A stretch of DNA of 17,641 nucleotides, taken from assembly GCA_023420795.1 (NCBI GenBank), contig JAEZVM010000001.1, positions 1 to 17,641 on the forward strand, in the 5' to 3' direction. This DNA comes from Pseudomonadota bacterium (lineage in GTDB: Bacteria > Pseudomonadota > Gammaproteobacteria > Burkholderiales > Burkholderiaceae_D). This document shows, piece after piece, positions 1-8,445 of this stretch. A program made the position numbers and the translations under genes. The stretch's first letter is position 1, and every line of letters starts with the position of its first letter. The notes beneath the pieces were generated by a model. The model made no database searches. It saw only the letters and a list, made by a program, of their open reading frames with translations, and was not told the origin of the DNA.

Positions 1-494
1 CGGGCCGCCTCGATTGCGCGCGTCCATTCCTTTTCGCGCTGATAAATTTCGAGCAGCGCCCGGCGCGCCTGCGCGCCATACTGCGTATCCACAAGAAGAT
101 TGAAGGTCTCTTCGGCGCGATCCAGAAGCCCGGCTTTCAGGTAATCCTGTCCGAGCTCGTACTGTGCGTGCACCAGGTAATCCTGAGGAAGATCGGGACG
201 TGCGAGCAGATTCTGGTGCACCCGGATTGCGCGCTCGATTTCGCCTCGCCGGCGAAACAAGTTACCCAGCGCGAAATGCAGTTCGATGGTTTCCGGATCG
301 AGCTTGACGATCTCGATGAATGCATCGATCGCCTTATCCGGCTGTTCATTCAACAGGAAGTTCAGGCCCTTGAAATAGCCTCGCGGCAGGCTGCGCGATT
401 CGGAAACCAGCTGCCTGATATCCACGCGTGCGGCGATCCAGCCAAGTCCGAAAAAGAAGGGGATGGCCAGCAGCCACCAGGTTTCGAATTCCAT
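1..494 (-). CDS. lapB: LapB (YciM) lipopolysaccharide assembly protein, N-terminal part
   Basis: The gene runs off the left edge, so only the first 164 residues are visible; E. coli LapB is about 390. It opens with MEFETWWLLAIPFFFGLGW, a single N-terminal membrane anchor, then a positively charged stretch and TPR-type helical pairs (for example near residues 44-75, with motifs LLNEQPDKAIDAF and LHFALGNLFRRRGEIERAI). In the family, LapB is an inner-membrane-anchored TPR and rubredoxin protein that acts with FtsH to control LpxC and so LPS synthesis. The rubredoxin-like metal-binding end lies outside the window. It follows lapA by 21 bp in the same direction, the usual lapAB pair. No strong ribosome binding site is visible; the start is chosen because the anchor begins there. 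Family identity is firm from the domain order and the lapA neighbour. Confidence 0.9.
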   Translation of the reverse strand, partial: MEFETWWLLAIPFFFGLGWIAARVDIRQLVSESRSLPRGYFKGLNFLLNEQPDKAIDAFIEIVKLDPETIELHFALGNLFRRRGEIERAIRVHQNLLARPDLPQDYLVHAQYELGQDYLKAGLLDRAEETFNLLVDTQYGAQARRALLEIYQREKEWTRAIEAA

Positions 495-515
495 GCAGTC
501 TTGTTATTGTTGGGA

Positions 516-827
516 TTACTTGTTTACGATGCCGTCAGGTTGCGGCTGCACCGGTACGACTTGCTTTGCCGCCTTTTCCTGCTCCATGCCAGCAATGGTT
601 TTTCTTTGCCTCGAAAGATCGCGCCGGTGGCGGAACACTGTCGGAAGCATTGCCAGTATGCCCAATGCGGCGCCGGCCGAGAAGAATGAAAGCAGCATCA
701 AGACCAACGGGCCGCGCACTTCGTAATCGAAGAAGAAGCGAAGCGCCACTTCCTGCGTGTTCTTTAATGCAAATCCAAAAAAAACGATAAAGAGAATGGC
801 CGCAACGATTCTGAAAAGGAGTTTCAT
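516..827 (-). CDS. lapA: LapA-family (DUF1049) small inner-membrane protein
   Basis: A 103-residue protein with two hydrophobic segments (about residues 4-20 and 40-65), the motif LKNTQEVALRFFF between them, and a charged C-terminal tail predicted to be helical (RHRRDLSRQRKTIAGMEQEK). This is the LapA/YciS (DUF1049) layout: two membrane helices followed by a cytoplasmic coil. In E. coli LapA is co-transcribed with LapB and takes part in LPS assembly control. The frame is open further upstream, to a possible start at 911. I chose the ATG at 827 because an AAGGA ribosome binding site lies about 9 bases before it and because the family begins with the first membrane helix. Together with lapB it forms the end of the long minus-strand gene series. 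Confidence 0.88.
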   Translation of the reverse strand: MKLLFRIVAAILFIVFFGFALKNTQEVALRFFFDYEVRGPLVLMLLSFFSAGAALGILAMLPTVFRHRRDLSRQRKTIAGMEQEKAAKQVVPVQPQPDGIVNK

Positions 828-887
828 CGACTGACGTCCTTGTGTGCTGTTTTCACGGATTTGCTGGCATCGGGGGAACAAATTGAA

Positions 888-893
888 ATTGTA
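888..893 (-). promoter_or_regulatory. Possible -10 box for lapAB
   Basis: On the minus strand TACAAT lies about 60 bases before the lapA start. Its -35 partner is poor: the nearest candidate, CTTCAT at 17-base spacing, matches weakly. It is proposed mainly because a strong terminator separates ihfB from lapA, so lapAB would need a start site here or depend on read-through. Confidence 0.3.
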
Positions 894-962
894 CGTGAAA
901 CGCAATGCCAATGAAGATCAACTTGCATGACAGCCAAACGGCTGTGCTCGTCCTTTCCCTTC

Positions 963-991
963 AAAAAAAACGGCATCCGAAGATGCCGTTT
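963..991 (-). terminator. Rho-independent terminator after ihfB
   Basis: Read on the minus strand, a 7-bp perfect stem (CGGCATC / GATGCCG) closes a TTCG tetraloop and is followed by eight T residues. The A residues before the stem can extend the pairing. It lies 20 bases past the ihfB stop, oriented to stop transcription coming from rpsA-ihfB before lapA. Confidence 0.9.
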
Positions 992-1011
992 CAATTTCCT
1001 GCAAATAACTA

Positions 1012-1317
1012 TTAGTCTTCTTTGATCGGTTGACCGACCATGGCATCCACCCGCTCGCGCAATTCCTTGCCCGGCTTGAAGTGAGGCACCCGTTTTTCCG
1101 GCACCATCACCTTGTCACCCGACTTAGGATTACGACCGATTCGTGGCGGACGGCTGTTCAGCGCAAAGCTGCCAAAACCACGAATCTCGATGCGCTGGCC
1201 ATTCGACAGCGCGTCTGCCATCGCATCGAGGATGGTTTTGACCGCGTAATCCGCATCCTTAGCAACCAGTTGCGGATAACGCTCGGCCAAGCGGGCAATC
1301 AGCTCCGACTTTGTCAT
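1012..1317 (-). CDS. ihfB: Integration host factor subunit beta
   Basis: A 101-residue DNABII protein. It starts MTKSELIARLAERYPQL and carries the family signature IEIRGFGSFALN (about residues 43-54) followed by the DNA-intercalating beta arm RPPRIGRNPKSGDKV (about 56-70). The N-terminal MTKSELI and the rpsA neighbour point to the beta rather than alpha subunit. IHF is a heterodimer that bends DNA sharply and serves replication, recombination and promoter control; the alpha subunit is not in this window. It begins 14 bp after the rpsA stop, the order conserved in many proteobacteria, so the two are almost surely co-transcribed. A weak AAGG lies about 12 bases before the ATG. A strong terminator follows the gene. 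Confidence 0.96.
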   Translation of the reverse strand: MTKSELIARLAERYPQLVAKDADYAVKTILDAMADALSNGQRIEIRGFGSFALNSRPPRIGRNPKSGDKVMVPEKRVPHFKPGKELRERVDAMVGQPIKED

Positions 1318-1331
1318 TTACCGTATCGACC

Positions 1332-3041
<1,710 letters not shown>

Positions 3042-3103
3042 AGATTTAATGAGGTTTGGCCAGAATTGATCGCGATTCCGAATCCGACCAATCATGGGTT
3101 AGG

Positions 3104-3133
3104 TTTATCAACACCCGGCAGACCTTGCGTCAG
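3104..3133 (-). promoter_or_regulatory. Possible rpsA promoter and structured leader
   Basis: On the minus strand CTGACG (3128-3133), an 18-base spacer and GATAAA (3104-3109) make a modest sigma-70-like pair. It would give a leader of about 55 bases before the rpsA ATG. A GC-rich inverted repeat (3114-3118 with 3135-3139) overlaps it. rpsA in E. coli has its own promoters and is autoregulated through a structured leader; whether that applies here is inference. Confidence 0.3.
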
Positions 3134-3157
3134 ACCGGGCACCAATCGCACTGCAAG

Positions 3158-3175
3158 CGGCGTAGGACTACGCCG
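3158..3175. other. Perfect stem-loop overlapping the cmk stop codon
   Basis: A 7-bp GC-rich stem (CGGCGTA / TACGCCG) closes a 4-base loop. The cmk stop codon TAG (3168-3170) lies partly in the loop and partly in the stem. The only T run next to it, TTTT at 3176-3179, follows on the plus strand, opposite to transcription of the local genes. It is therefore not a standard terminator for cmk. It could slow ribosomes or nucleases at the cmk-rpsA boundary. Confidence 0.5.
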
Positions 3176-3842
3176 TTTTCTTTACTGCCGCATACCAGTC
3201 AAGCACCTGTTCAACAGCCTGATCGATTGTCAGGTTCGAAGTGTCAAGAAGGTAGGCGCCTTCTGCCGGCTTCAGGGGCGCAACAGCACGGTTTGAATCA
3301 CGCGCATCCCGCTCCCGCAAATCCTTCAGAAGACTGTCCATACTAGCAGAAAAACCCTTGTCAATCAATTGCTTATACCGTCTTTCCGCGCGCGCTTCGG
3401 TACTTGCGGTAAGGAACACTTTGAGGGTTGCATGAGGGAAGATAACGGTTCCCATGTCGCGACCATCCGCTACCAGACCGGGAGTTGCGCTGAATCCGAG
3501 CTGTAAGCCGGCCAATGCATGTCTGACCAGGGGCAGAGTCGCAATTTTCGATGCCGCATTTCCGACTTCCTCGGCACGGATTGCCAGTGTGACGTTTTCA
3601 TTGGCGAGCCATATCTGGTCCCCGACGAACTTGCAAGGCATCTTTTCGGCGAGTTTGGACAATGCATGTTCATCCGTCAGCGACGTCTGATGGCGCAGTG
3701 CGGACAACGCCGTCAGGCGGTATAAAGCACCCGAGTCGAGATAATGAAAGCCGAGATGATCAGCAACGCGTTGAGCCACGGTGCCCTTGCCGGACGCAGT
3801 CGGACCATCGATCGTGATGACGGGAATGGCGTGTGTGTGCAT
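3168..3842 (-). CDS. cmk: Cytidylate kinase
   Basis: A 224-residue P-loop kinase that phosphorylates CMP and dCMP with ATP in pyrimidine nucleotide salvage and recycling. The N-terminus carries the nucleotide-binding loop ITIDGPTASGKGT (about residues 9-21), followed by the family motif FHYLDSGALYR (about 32-42), the central VADGRDMGTVIFPHA, and the C-terminal lid region with ERRYKQL and RDARDSNRAVAPL. Its length matches E. coli Cmk (about 227). It sits between aroA (36 bp upstream) and rpsA (126 bp downstream), the conserved order in proteobacteria. The ribosome binding site before the ATG is weak, so expression may rely on the upstream genes. The 3' end overlaps a stem-loop. Confidence 0.96.
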   Translation of the reverse strand: MHTHAIPVITIDGPTASGKGTVAQRVADHLGFHYLDSGALYRLTALSALRHQTSLTDEHALSKLAEKMPCKFVGDQIWLANENVTLAIRAEEVGNAASKIATLPLVRHALAGLQLGFSATPGLVADGRDMGTVIFPHATLKVFLTASTEARAERRYKQLIDKGFSASMDSLLKDLRERDARDSNRAVAPLKPAEGAYLLDTSNLTIDQAVEQVLDWYAAVKKTA

Positions 3843-3878
3843 TGTGAGATTTCAAAGTAACCGGTGCATCAATCTCGC

Positions 3879-5204
3879 TCAAAACAGATTGTTCTGAGCG
3901 ACTTTTGCGAATGCATCGAAATATTCGGGGAATGTCTTCGCAACACACTTCGGGTCATTGATCCGTATTGTGTTGCCCTTGCGCCCGGCACCATCCAGCG
4001 ACGCAAGCGAAAAGCACATCGCCATGCGATGGTCATCATAAGTGTCGATTGCTGCGGCCCGGATTTGTTCGGGCGGCGTAACACGCAGGTAGTCGGCACC
4101 TTCTTCAACCACAGCCCCCAGCTTGCGCAGTTCGGTGGCCATCGCCGCGATCCGGTCGGTTTCCTTCACGCGCCAGCTTCCGATATTGCGCAGAACGCTC
4201 GGTCCGTCCGCATACAGCGCCGCCACTGCGATCGTCATCGCCGCATCCGGAATGTGATTGAAATCGGCATCGATGGCCTTCAGCACACCATTTGACTTCG
4301 CCTCGATCCAGTTGTCCCCCAGCGTAATGTCGGCTCCCATTTTCTGCAGCGCCGCGACAAAGCGCACGTCGCCCTGGATGCTGTCGCGCCCGACGCCTTC
4401 GACCCGCACGGGCCCGCCTGCGATCGCTCCCGCCGCCAGGAAATAGGATGCGGAAGAAGCATCGCCTTCGACGTGGATCGCGCCCGGGCTCAGGTATTTC
4501 TGGCCGGCCGGCACCGTAAAGGATTGCCATCCATTGCGCTCGACTGTCACGCCGAAGCGGCGCATCAGATTCAGCGTGATTTCGATATATGGCTTGGAGA
4601 TCAGATCGCCGATCACGTCGATCGTCACCGCATGATGATTCGCCATCAGAGGCGCCGCCATCAGCAGGGCGGTCAAGAACTGGCTCGATACGTTGCCCTT
4701 CACCTGCAGCCGCTGCGCATGAATATGGCCGCGCCGGATCCGCAACGGCGGATAGCCCGGTTCGCCGGTGTATTCGATTTGCGTGCCGATTGCATTCAGC
4801 GCCTCGACCAGATCACCGATCGGACGCTCGTGCATCCGCGATACACCGTGCAGGGTGTAGTCGCCGCCGATGACCGCCAGAGCAGCAGTGAGCGGGCGGA
4901 TCGCCGTACCGGCATTGCCCATGAACAGGTCGGCCTGCTGCACCGGCAGCACGCCATTGACGCCGTGCACGATGTACTGCTGCGTATCGCCGATCTGCTC
5001 CCATTTGACTCCCAGCTTCTGGAGCCCCATCAGCATCACATGGGTATCGTCGGATGCGAGCAGGTCAAAAATCTGCGTGGTTCCCTGCGCCAGTGCCGCA
5101 AGCAGCAGCGTGCGGTTGGAAATGCTCTTGGAACCCGGCAGGCGAACGGTACCCTGCGCATGCAGGGCCGGTCGCAAATCGAGATGGTGAGGATAGTGTT
5201 TCAT
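3879..5204 (-). CDS. aroA: EPSP synthase (3-phosphoshikimate 1-carboxyvinyltransferase)
   Basis: A 441-residue enzyme joining shikimate-3-phosphate and phosphoenolpyruvate to EPSP, the sixth step of the shikimate pathway. Visible motifs: PGSKSISNR with the catalytic Lys at 26; GNAGTAIRPL at about 96-105; DASSASYFLAAGAI at about 248-261; IPDAAMT with the catalytic Asp at 320; KETDR with Glu at 348; and YDDHRMAM at about 389-396. The GNAGTA and R-P-L pattern places it in the glyphosate-sensitive class I group, from family knowledge. The frame stays open well upstream into tyrA, but homology begins at MKHYPHHLDL. That ATG lies 4 bp after the tyrA stop with AAGGCGG before it, so translation is probably coupled to tyrA. 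Confidence 0.97.
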   Translation of the reverse strand: MKHYPHHLDLRPALHAQGTVRLPGSKSISNRTLLLAALAQGTTQIFDLLASDDTHVMLMGLQKLGVKWEQIGDTQQYIVHGVNGVLPVQQADLFMGNAGTAIRPLTAALAVIGGDYTLHGVSRMHERPIGDLVEALNAIGTQIEYTGEPGYPPLRIRRGHIHAQRLQVKGNVSSQFLTALLMAAPLMANHHAVTIDVIGDLISKPYIEITLNLMRRFGVTVERNGWQSFTVPAGQKYLSPGAIHVEGDASSASYFLAAGAIAGGPVRVEGVGRDSIQGDVRFVAALQKMGADITLGDNWIEAKSNGVLKAIDADFNHIPDAAMTIAVAALYADGPSVLRNIGSWRVKETDRIAAMATELRKLGAVVEEGADYLRVTPPEQIRAAAIDTYDDHRMAMCFSLASLDGAGRKGNTIRINDPKCVAKTFPEYFDAFAKVAQNNLF

Positions 5205-5208
5205 GATG

Positions 5209-6117
5209 CTAGTCGCCGCCTTGTCTGCTCTGTTGCTCTGCCGCCTCGATAGTGCGAATCCAGTTCTGACGCGCACGCTGCGCATTTCCATAAACCGCTT
5301 CGAGCGCATGCCCGTCACCGGCGGCCAGCATGGCGCGCAATTCATTGAGCCGTCCGATATAGGCGTCCAGCTCGCCCAGCAGCGCCGCCTGGTTTGCGAG
5401 CGAGATATCGCGCCACATCTCGGGCGAAGATCCGGCGATGCGGGTGAAATCCCTAAAGCCGCTGGCTGCGTACTGGAACAGCAGATCGGCATGCGGCTTT
5501 TTCGCAACGTCATCCACCAGCGCATAGGCAAGCACATGCGGCAGGTGGCTGACCGCAGCAAATACACGATCATGCTCCTGCGGGCTCAGGCGATGGATGA
5601 TTGCGCCACATTGCCGCCAGGCGTGCGCGACGCGCGCCACATCTTCGTCGGAGTTTTCCGGTAGAGGTGTCAACACCGCTTTCTTGCCGACATACAGATC
5701 GACGATCGCCGCTTCCGGCCCGTTCTGCTCGCGGCCTGCGATCGGATGACCGGGAACGAATTGCGCGATTTTCTCGCCGAGCACCTTGCGCGCCGCTTCC
5801 ACCACGTCCGACTTGGTGCTACCCGCATCGGTCACTACCGTACCCGACTGCAAGTGTGGACGGATGGCTGCAAGTATCGATTCCGTCTGCGCGACAGGCG
5901 CGGCCACCAAAATCAGATCAGCGCCAGCAACCGCTTCTTCCATCGAAGCACCGATCGTATCGATGATGCCAAGTTCCTTCGCTCTTTCCAGCGATGCCGC
6001 GCTACGGCCGACGCCAACCACCTGCCCTACCGCCCCGGCTTTCTTGAGCGCCAATGCGAACGATCCGCCAATCAGACCAACGCCGAAAATGGTGATTTTC
6101 TTCAACACGTACAGCAC
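5209..6117 (-). CDS. tyrA: Prephenate dehydrogenase (arogenate-type activity possible)
   Basis: About 302 residues. The N-terminus is an NAD(P)-binding Rossmann fold with ITIFGVGLIGGSFALAL (GxGxxG at about residues 12-17). The catalytic part shows VPGHPIAGREQNG, with the conserved His, and the C-terminal helical dimer region has AVSHLPHVLAYAL and SGFRDFTRIAGSSPEMW. It oxidatively decarboxylates prephenate (or arogenate) towards tyrosine. It has no chorismate mutase domain, unlike enteric TyrA, and no fusion to AroA, unlike some pseudomonads. The start is uncertain: a GTG at 6117 gives this length, another GTG lies 9 bases in, and neither has a clear ribosome binding site. It lies 17 bp after hisC and 4 bp before aroA. 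Confidence 0.93.
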   Translation of the reverse strand: MLYVLKKITIFGVGLIGGSFALALKKAGAVGQVVGVGRSAASLERAKELGIIDTIGASMEEAVAGADLILVAAPVAQTESILAAIRPHLQSGTVVTDAGSTKSDVVEAARKVLGEKIAQFVPGHPIAGREQNGPEAAIVDLYVGKKAVLTPLPENSDEDVARVAHAWRQCGAIIHRLSPQEHDRVFAAVSHLPHVLAYALVDDVAKKPHADLLFQYAASGFRDFTRIAGSSPEMWRDISLANQAALLGELDAYIGRLNELRAMLAAGDGHALEAVYGNAQRARQNWIRTIEAAEQQSRQGGD

Positions 6118-6134
6118 TCAGGAACGAGAAGTGA

Positions 6135-7241
6135 TCAGGACAGGATTTTTTTCAGTGCATCAATGAAGATTGCATTTTCTTCCGGCAGACCAATCGAGAT
6201 GCGCAACCATTGCGGCAAGCCATAGTTACCCACCGGCCGCACGATCACGCCTTGCTTCAGCAATGCCAAATTAAGGCGGGCGCCGGCGTCATCCTCGGTG
6301 CCGACGCGAACGAGAACGAAATTGCCGTACGAAGGCACGTACTCCAGGCCGAGCGAGTCGAATGCTTCTGTCAGCTGACGATAACCGTCGGCGTTCAGTT
6401 TCGCGCTCTTTTGCAGGAAGGCGGCGTCATTCAAGGCAGCGATCGCAGCGGCTTGCGCCATCGAGTTGACGTTGAAGGGCTGGCGAATACGATTCAGCAA
6501 ATCGGTGACCGCCGGTTGTGCAATTCCAAAACCGATACGTAGGCCCGCCAGACCGTAGGCCTTCGACAGGGTACGCGACACCAGCAGGTTCGGATACTGC
6601 CTGACCCACGCGATCGAGTCGTACTGGAGTTCGGGTGCGAGGTATTCGTTATAGGCTTCGTCGAGCACGACCACGACATGCGGAGGCACGCGCTTCAGGA
6701 ATGCCTCAATTTCCGCTACAGGAATGAACGTGCCGGTCGGATTGTTCGGATTGGCGATGAAAATTAGCCTGGTATCGTCTGCAATCGCGTCGAGCATGGC
6801 CGCCAAGTCATGCCCGTAGTTTTTGGCGGGGACCACGATCGCACGGCCGCCGACTGCCTGCGTGGCCAGCGCATAGACCGCAAACGAATATTCCGAATAG
6901 ATGACGGACTGCCCCGGTTCGACGAACGCATGTGCTGCGAGCTCCAGGATATCGTTGCTGCCGTTGCCGAGCGTGATCCAGTCCTGTGGCACGTCGTATT
7001 TCGCGGTGATGGCCTGCTTCAGATCGAAGCCGTTCGAATCGGGATAGCGTCCGAGGTCGGCAACCGCCGCAAGCATCGCCAGCCGCGCGGACTCCGGCAT
7101 GCCCAGCGGATTTTCATTGGATGCGAGTTTGACGATCTTTGCTTCATCAAGCCCGAATTCACGCGCGACTTCGGCAATCGGTTTGCCGCCCTGATAAGGC
7201 GCAATTGCACGGACATACTCGGGACCGAACTGAATAGACAT
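6135..7241 (-). CDS. hisC: HisC-family aminotransferase, probably aromatic / histidinol-phosphate
   Basis: A 368-residue class I/II PLP aminotransferase. Motifs: KLASNENPLG (about residues 38-47), ITLGNGSNDILEL (about 89-101), IANPNNPTGT (about 162-171), LDEAYNEYL (about 193-201) and the Schiff-base Lys227 in SRTLSKAYGLAGLRIGFG. The family transfers the amino group to imidazole-acetol phosphate in histidine synthesis, but copies placed among aromatic genes (hisHb of the supraoperon) also act on phenylpyruvate and 4-hydroxyphenylpyruvate or prephenate. With pheA upstream and tyrA downstream, an aromatic role is likely, though not provable from sequence alone. I chose the ATG at 7241, with GGA about 7 bases before it, over a TTG four codons upstream. 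Confidence 0.92.
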   Translation of the reverse strand: MSIQFGPEYVRAIAPYQGGKPIAEVAREFGLDEAKIVKLASNENPLGMPESARLAMLAAVADLGRYPDSNGFDLKQAITAKYDVPQDWITLGNGSNDILELAAHAFVEPGQSVIYSEYSFAVYALATQAVGGRAIVVPAKNYGHDLAAMLDAIADDTRLIFIANPNNPTGTFIPVAEIEAFLKRVPPHVVVVLDEAYNEYLAPELQYDSIAWVRQYPNLLVSRTLSKAYGLAGLRIGFGIAQPAVTDLLNRIRQPFNVNSMAQAAAIAALNDAAFLQKSAKLNADGYRQLTEAFDSLGLEYVPSYGNFVLVRVGTEDDAGARLNLALLKQGVIVRPVGNYGLPQWLRISIGLPEENAIFIDALKKILS

Positions 7242-7298
7242 AATGCATTCCAAAAAAGTTGTCCCGCATATCGCGGGGATTTTTATCTTCAGGCTGCC

Positions 7299-8372
7299 CT
7301 ACAGGCTGAAAGGATAAGATCCCAGAACCTTGAAGAAAGCCGCGTTCTGCTGCAGTTCCGCAAGTGCTTTCGTCATGTTCTCGTCCTGTGCATGCCCTTC
7401 GACATCGACGTAGAAGTAGTATTCCCAAGTTCCGATACGCGCCGGACGCGACTCGAATCTCGTCATCGACACGCCGTGCCGCGCCAGCGGCGCGAGCATG
7501 TTGTACACCGCACCGGCCTTGTTCGGCACTGCCAGCACCAGCGACGTCTGATCCTTGCCGCTCGGCGAAGGCTTCAGCCGGCCGATGATTGCGAAGCGGG
7601 TACGGTTGTGCGGATCGTCCTGCACATGTGCCTGAACCACGCCGAGGCTGTATCTCTTTCCGGCGATCTCGCCGGCGATTGCCGCAGCACTCGGATCTTC
7701 GCTGGCGATCCGCGCCGCTTCGCCGTTGGAAGCGACTGCCTGGCGCTCGATGTTCGGATAATGCTGGTTCAGCCACGCTTGGCACTGCGCCAGCGCTTGC
7801 GAATGCGCGCAAATGCGGGTGATACCGTCCATCGATCCCGATTTCGTCATCAGACTGTGATGGACCGGGATCGACAATTCACCACTGATCGAGAGGGTGG
7901 TTTGAAGCAGCAGGTCGAGCGTACGGTTGATCGCACCTTCTGATGAGTTCTCGATCGGCACCACCCCGAAATCAGCGGTACCCGCTTCGGCCGCACGGAA
8001 TACCTCATCGATCGACACGCAGGGCACGCCTTCGACCGCATGGCCGAACTGCTGGTACACCGCCTGCTCGCTGAAGGTGCCGGCCGGGCCGAGGTAAGCG
8101 ACGCTGACACGACGCTCAAGCGCACGGCAGGACGACATGATTTCGCGGAAGATCGTCTGCACATCGCCACTGTCGAGCGGCCCCGGATTGCGTTCGCCGA
8201 CACCGCGCAACACCTGCGCTTCGCGCTCCGGGCGGAACACCGGCGCATTGGTTTCCGCCTTGACGTGGCCGACTTCCTGCGCAAGGCGTGCACGGCGGTT
8301 CAGCAGTTCAAGAAGTTGCGCATCGATCGCATCGATCTGTTCGCGCAAAGGTTTCAGCTTATCGTCGCTCAT
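7299..8372 (-). CDS. pheA: Bifunctional chorismate mutase / prephenate dehydratase (P-protein)
   Basis: A 357-residue fusion. Residues 1-90 form an AroQ-type helical chorismate mutase (LREQIDAIDAQLLELLNRRA). Residues 91-265 form prephenate dehydratase, with YLGPAGTFSEQA at the start, VVPIENSSEGAI, and the catalytic TRF at 258-260. Residues 275-355 form an ACT domain with ESRP at 307-310, the phenylalanine-binding motif that gives feedback inhibition in relatives. The enzyme converts chorismate to phenylpyruvate. An in-frame ATG exists at 8390; I chose MSDDKLKPLRE at 8372 because the mutase helix starts there, though neither start has a clear ribosome binding site. A long hairpin lies just upstream, between serC and pheA. 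Confidence 0.96.
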   Translation of the reverse strand: MSDDKLKPLREQIDAIDAQLLELLNRRARLAQEVGHVKAETNAPVFRPEREAQVLRGVGERNPGPLDSGDVQTIFREIMSSCRALERRVSVAYLGPAGTFSEQAVYQQFGHAVEGVPCVSIDEVFRAAEAGTADFGVVPIENSSEGAINRTLDLLLQTTLSISGELSIPVHHSLMTKSGSMDGITRICAHSQALAQCQAWLNQHYPNIERQAVASNGEAARIASEDPSAAAIAGEIAGKRYSLGVVQAHVQDDPHNRTRFAIIGRLKPSPSGKDQTSLVLAVPNKAGAVYNMLAPLARHGVSMTRFESRPARIGTWEYYFYVDVEGHAQDENMTKALAELQQNAAFFKVLGSYPFSL

Positions 8373-8392
8373 GAGATGTTGGCGTCGCATCG

Positions 8393-8433
8393 GTCAGCAT
8401 CGGAATCCGGGCATAAAGCGAATTCCGACTGAC
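8393..8433. other. Long stem-loop between serC and pheA
   Basis: GTCAG and TCGGAAT (8393-8406, with a 2-base bulge) pair with ATTCCGA and CTGAC (8422-8433) around a 15-base loop, 12 bp in all. No T run follows on either strand, so it does not look like a plain terminator. On the minus-strand mRNA it lies just past the serC stop and ends about 20 bases before the pheA start. It could stabilise the upstream mRNA or tune pheA translation. Confidence 0.5.
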
Positions 8434-8445
8434 GCTTGAACGACA

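Noticed and set aside
4900..4930. Possible glyphosate-tolerant EPSP synthase
   Set aside because: The GNAGTAIRPL loop matches the sensitive class I type; no tolerance change at the usual Gly or Pro positions is seen.
5205..5573. N-terminal extension of aroA into tyrA
   Set aside because: The extra 123 codons overlap tyrA in another frame and show no homology; EPSP synthase sequence begins at MKHYPHHLDL with a ribosome binding site.
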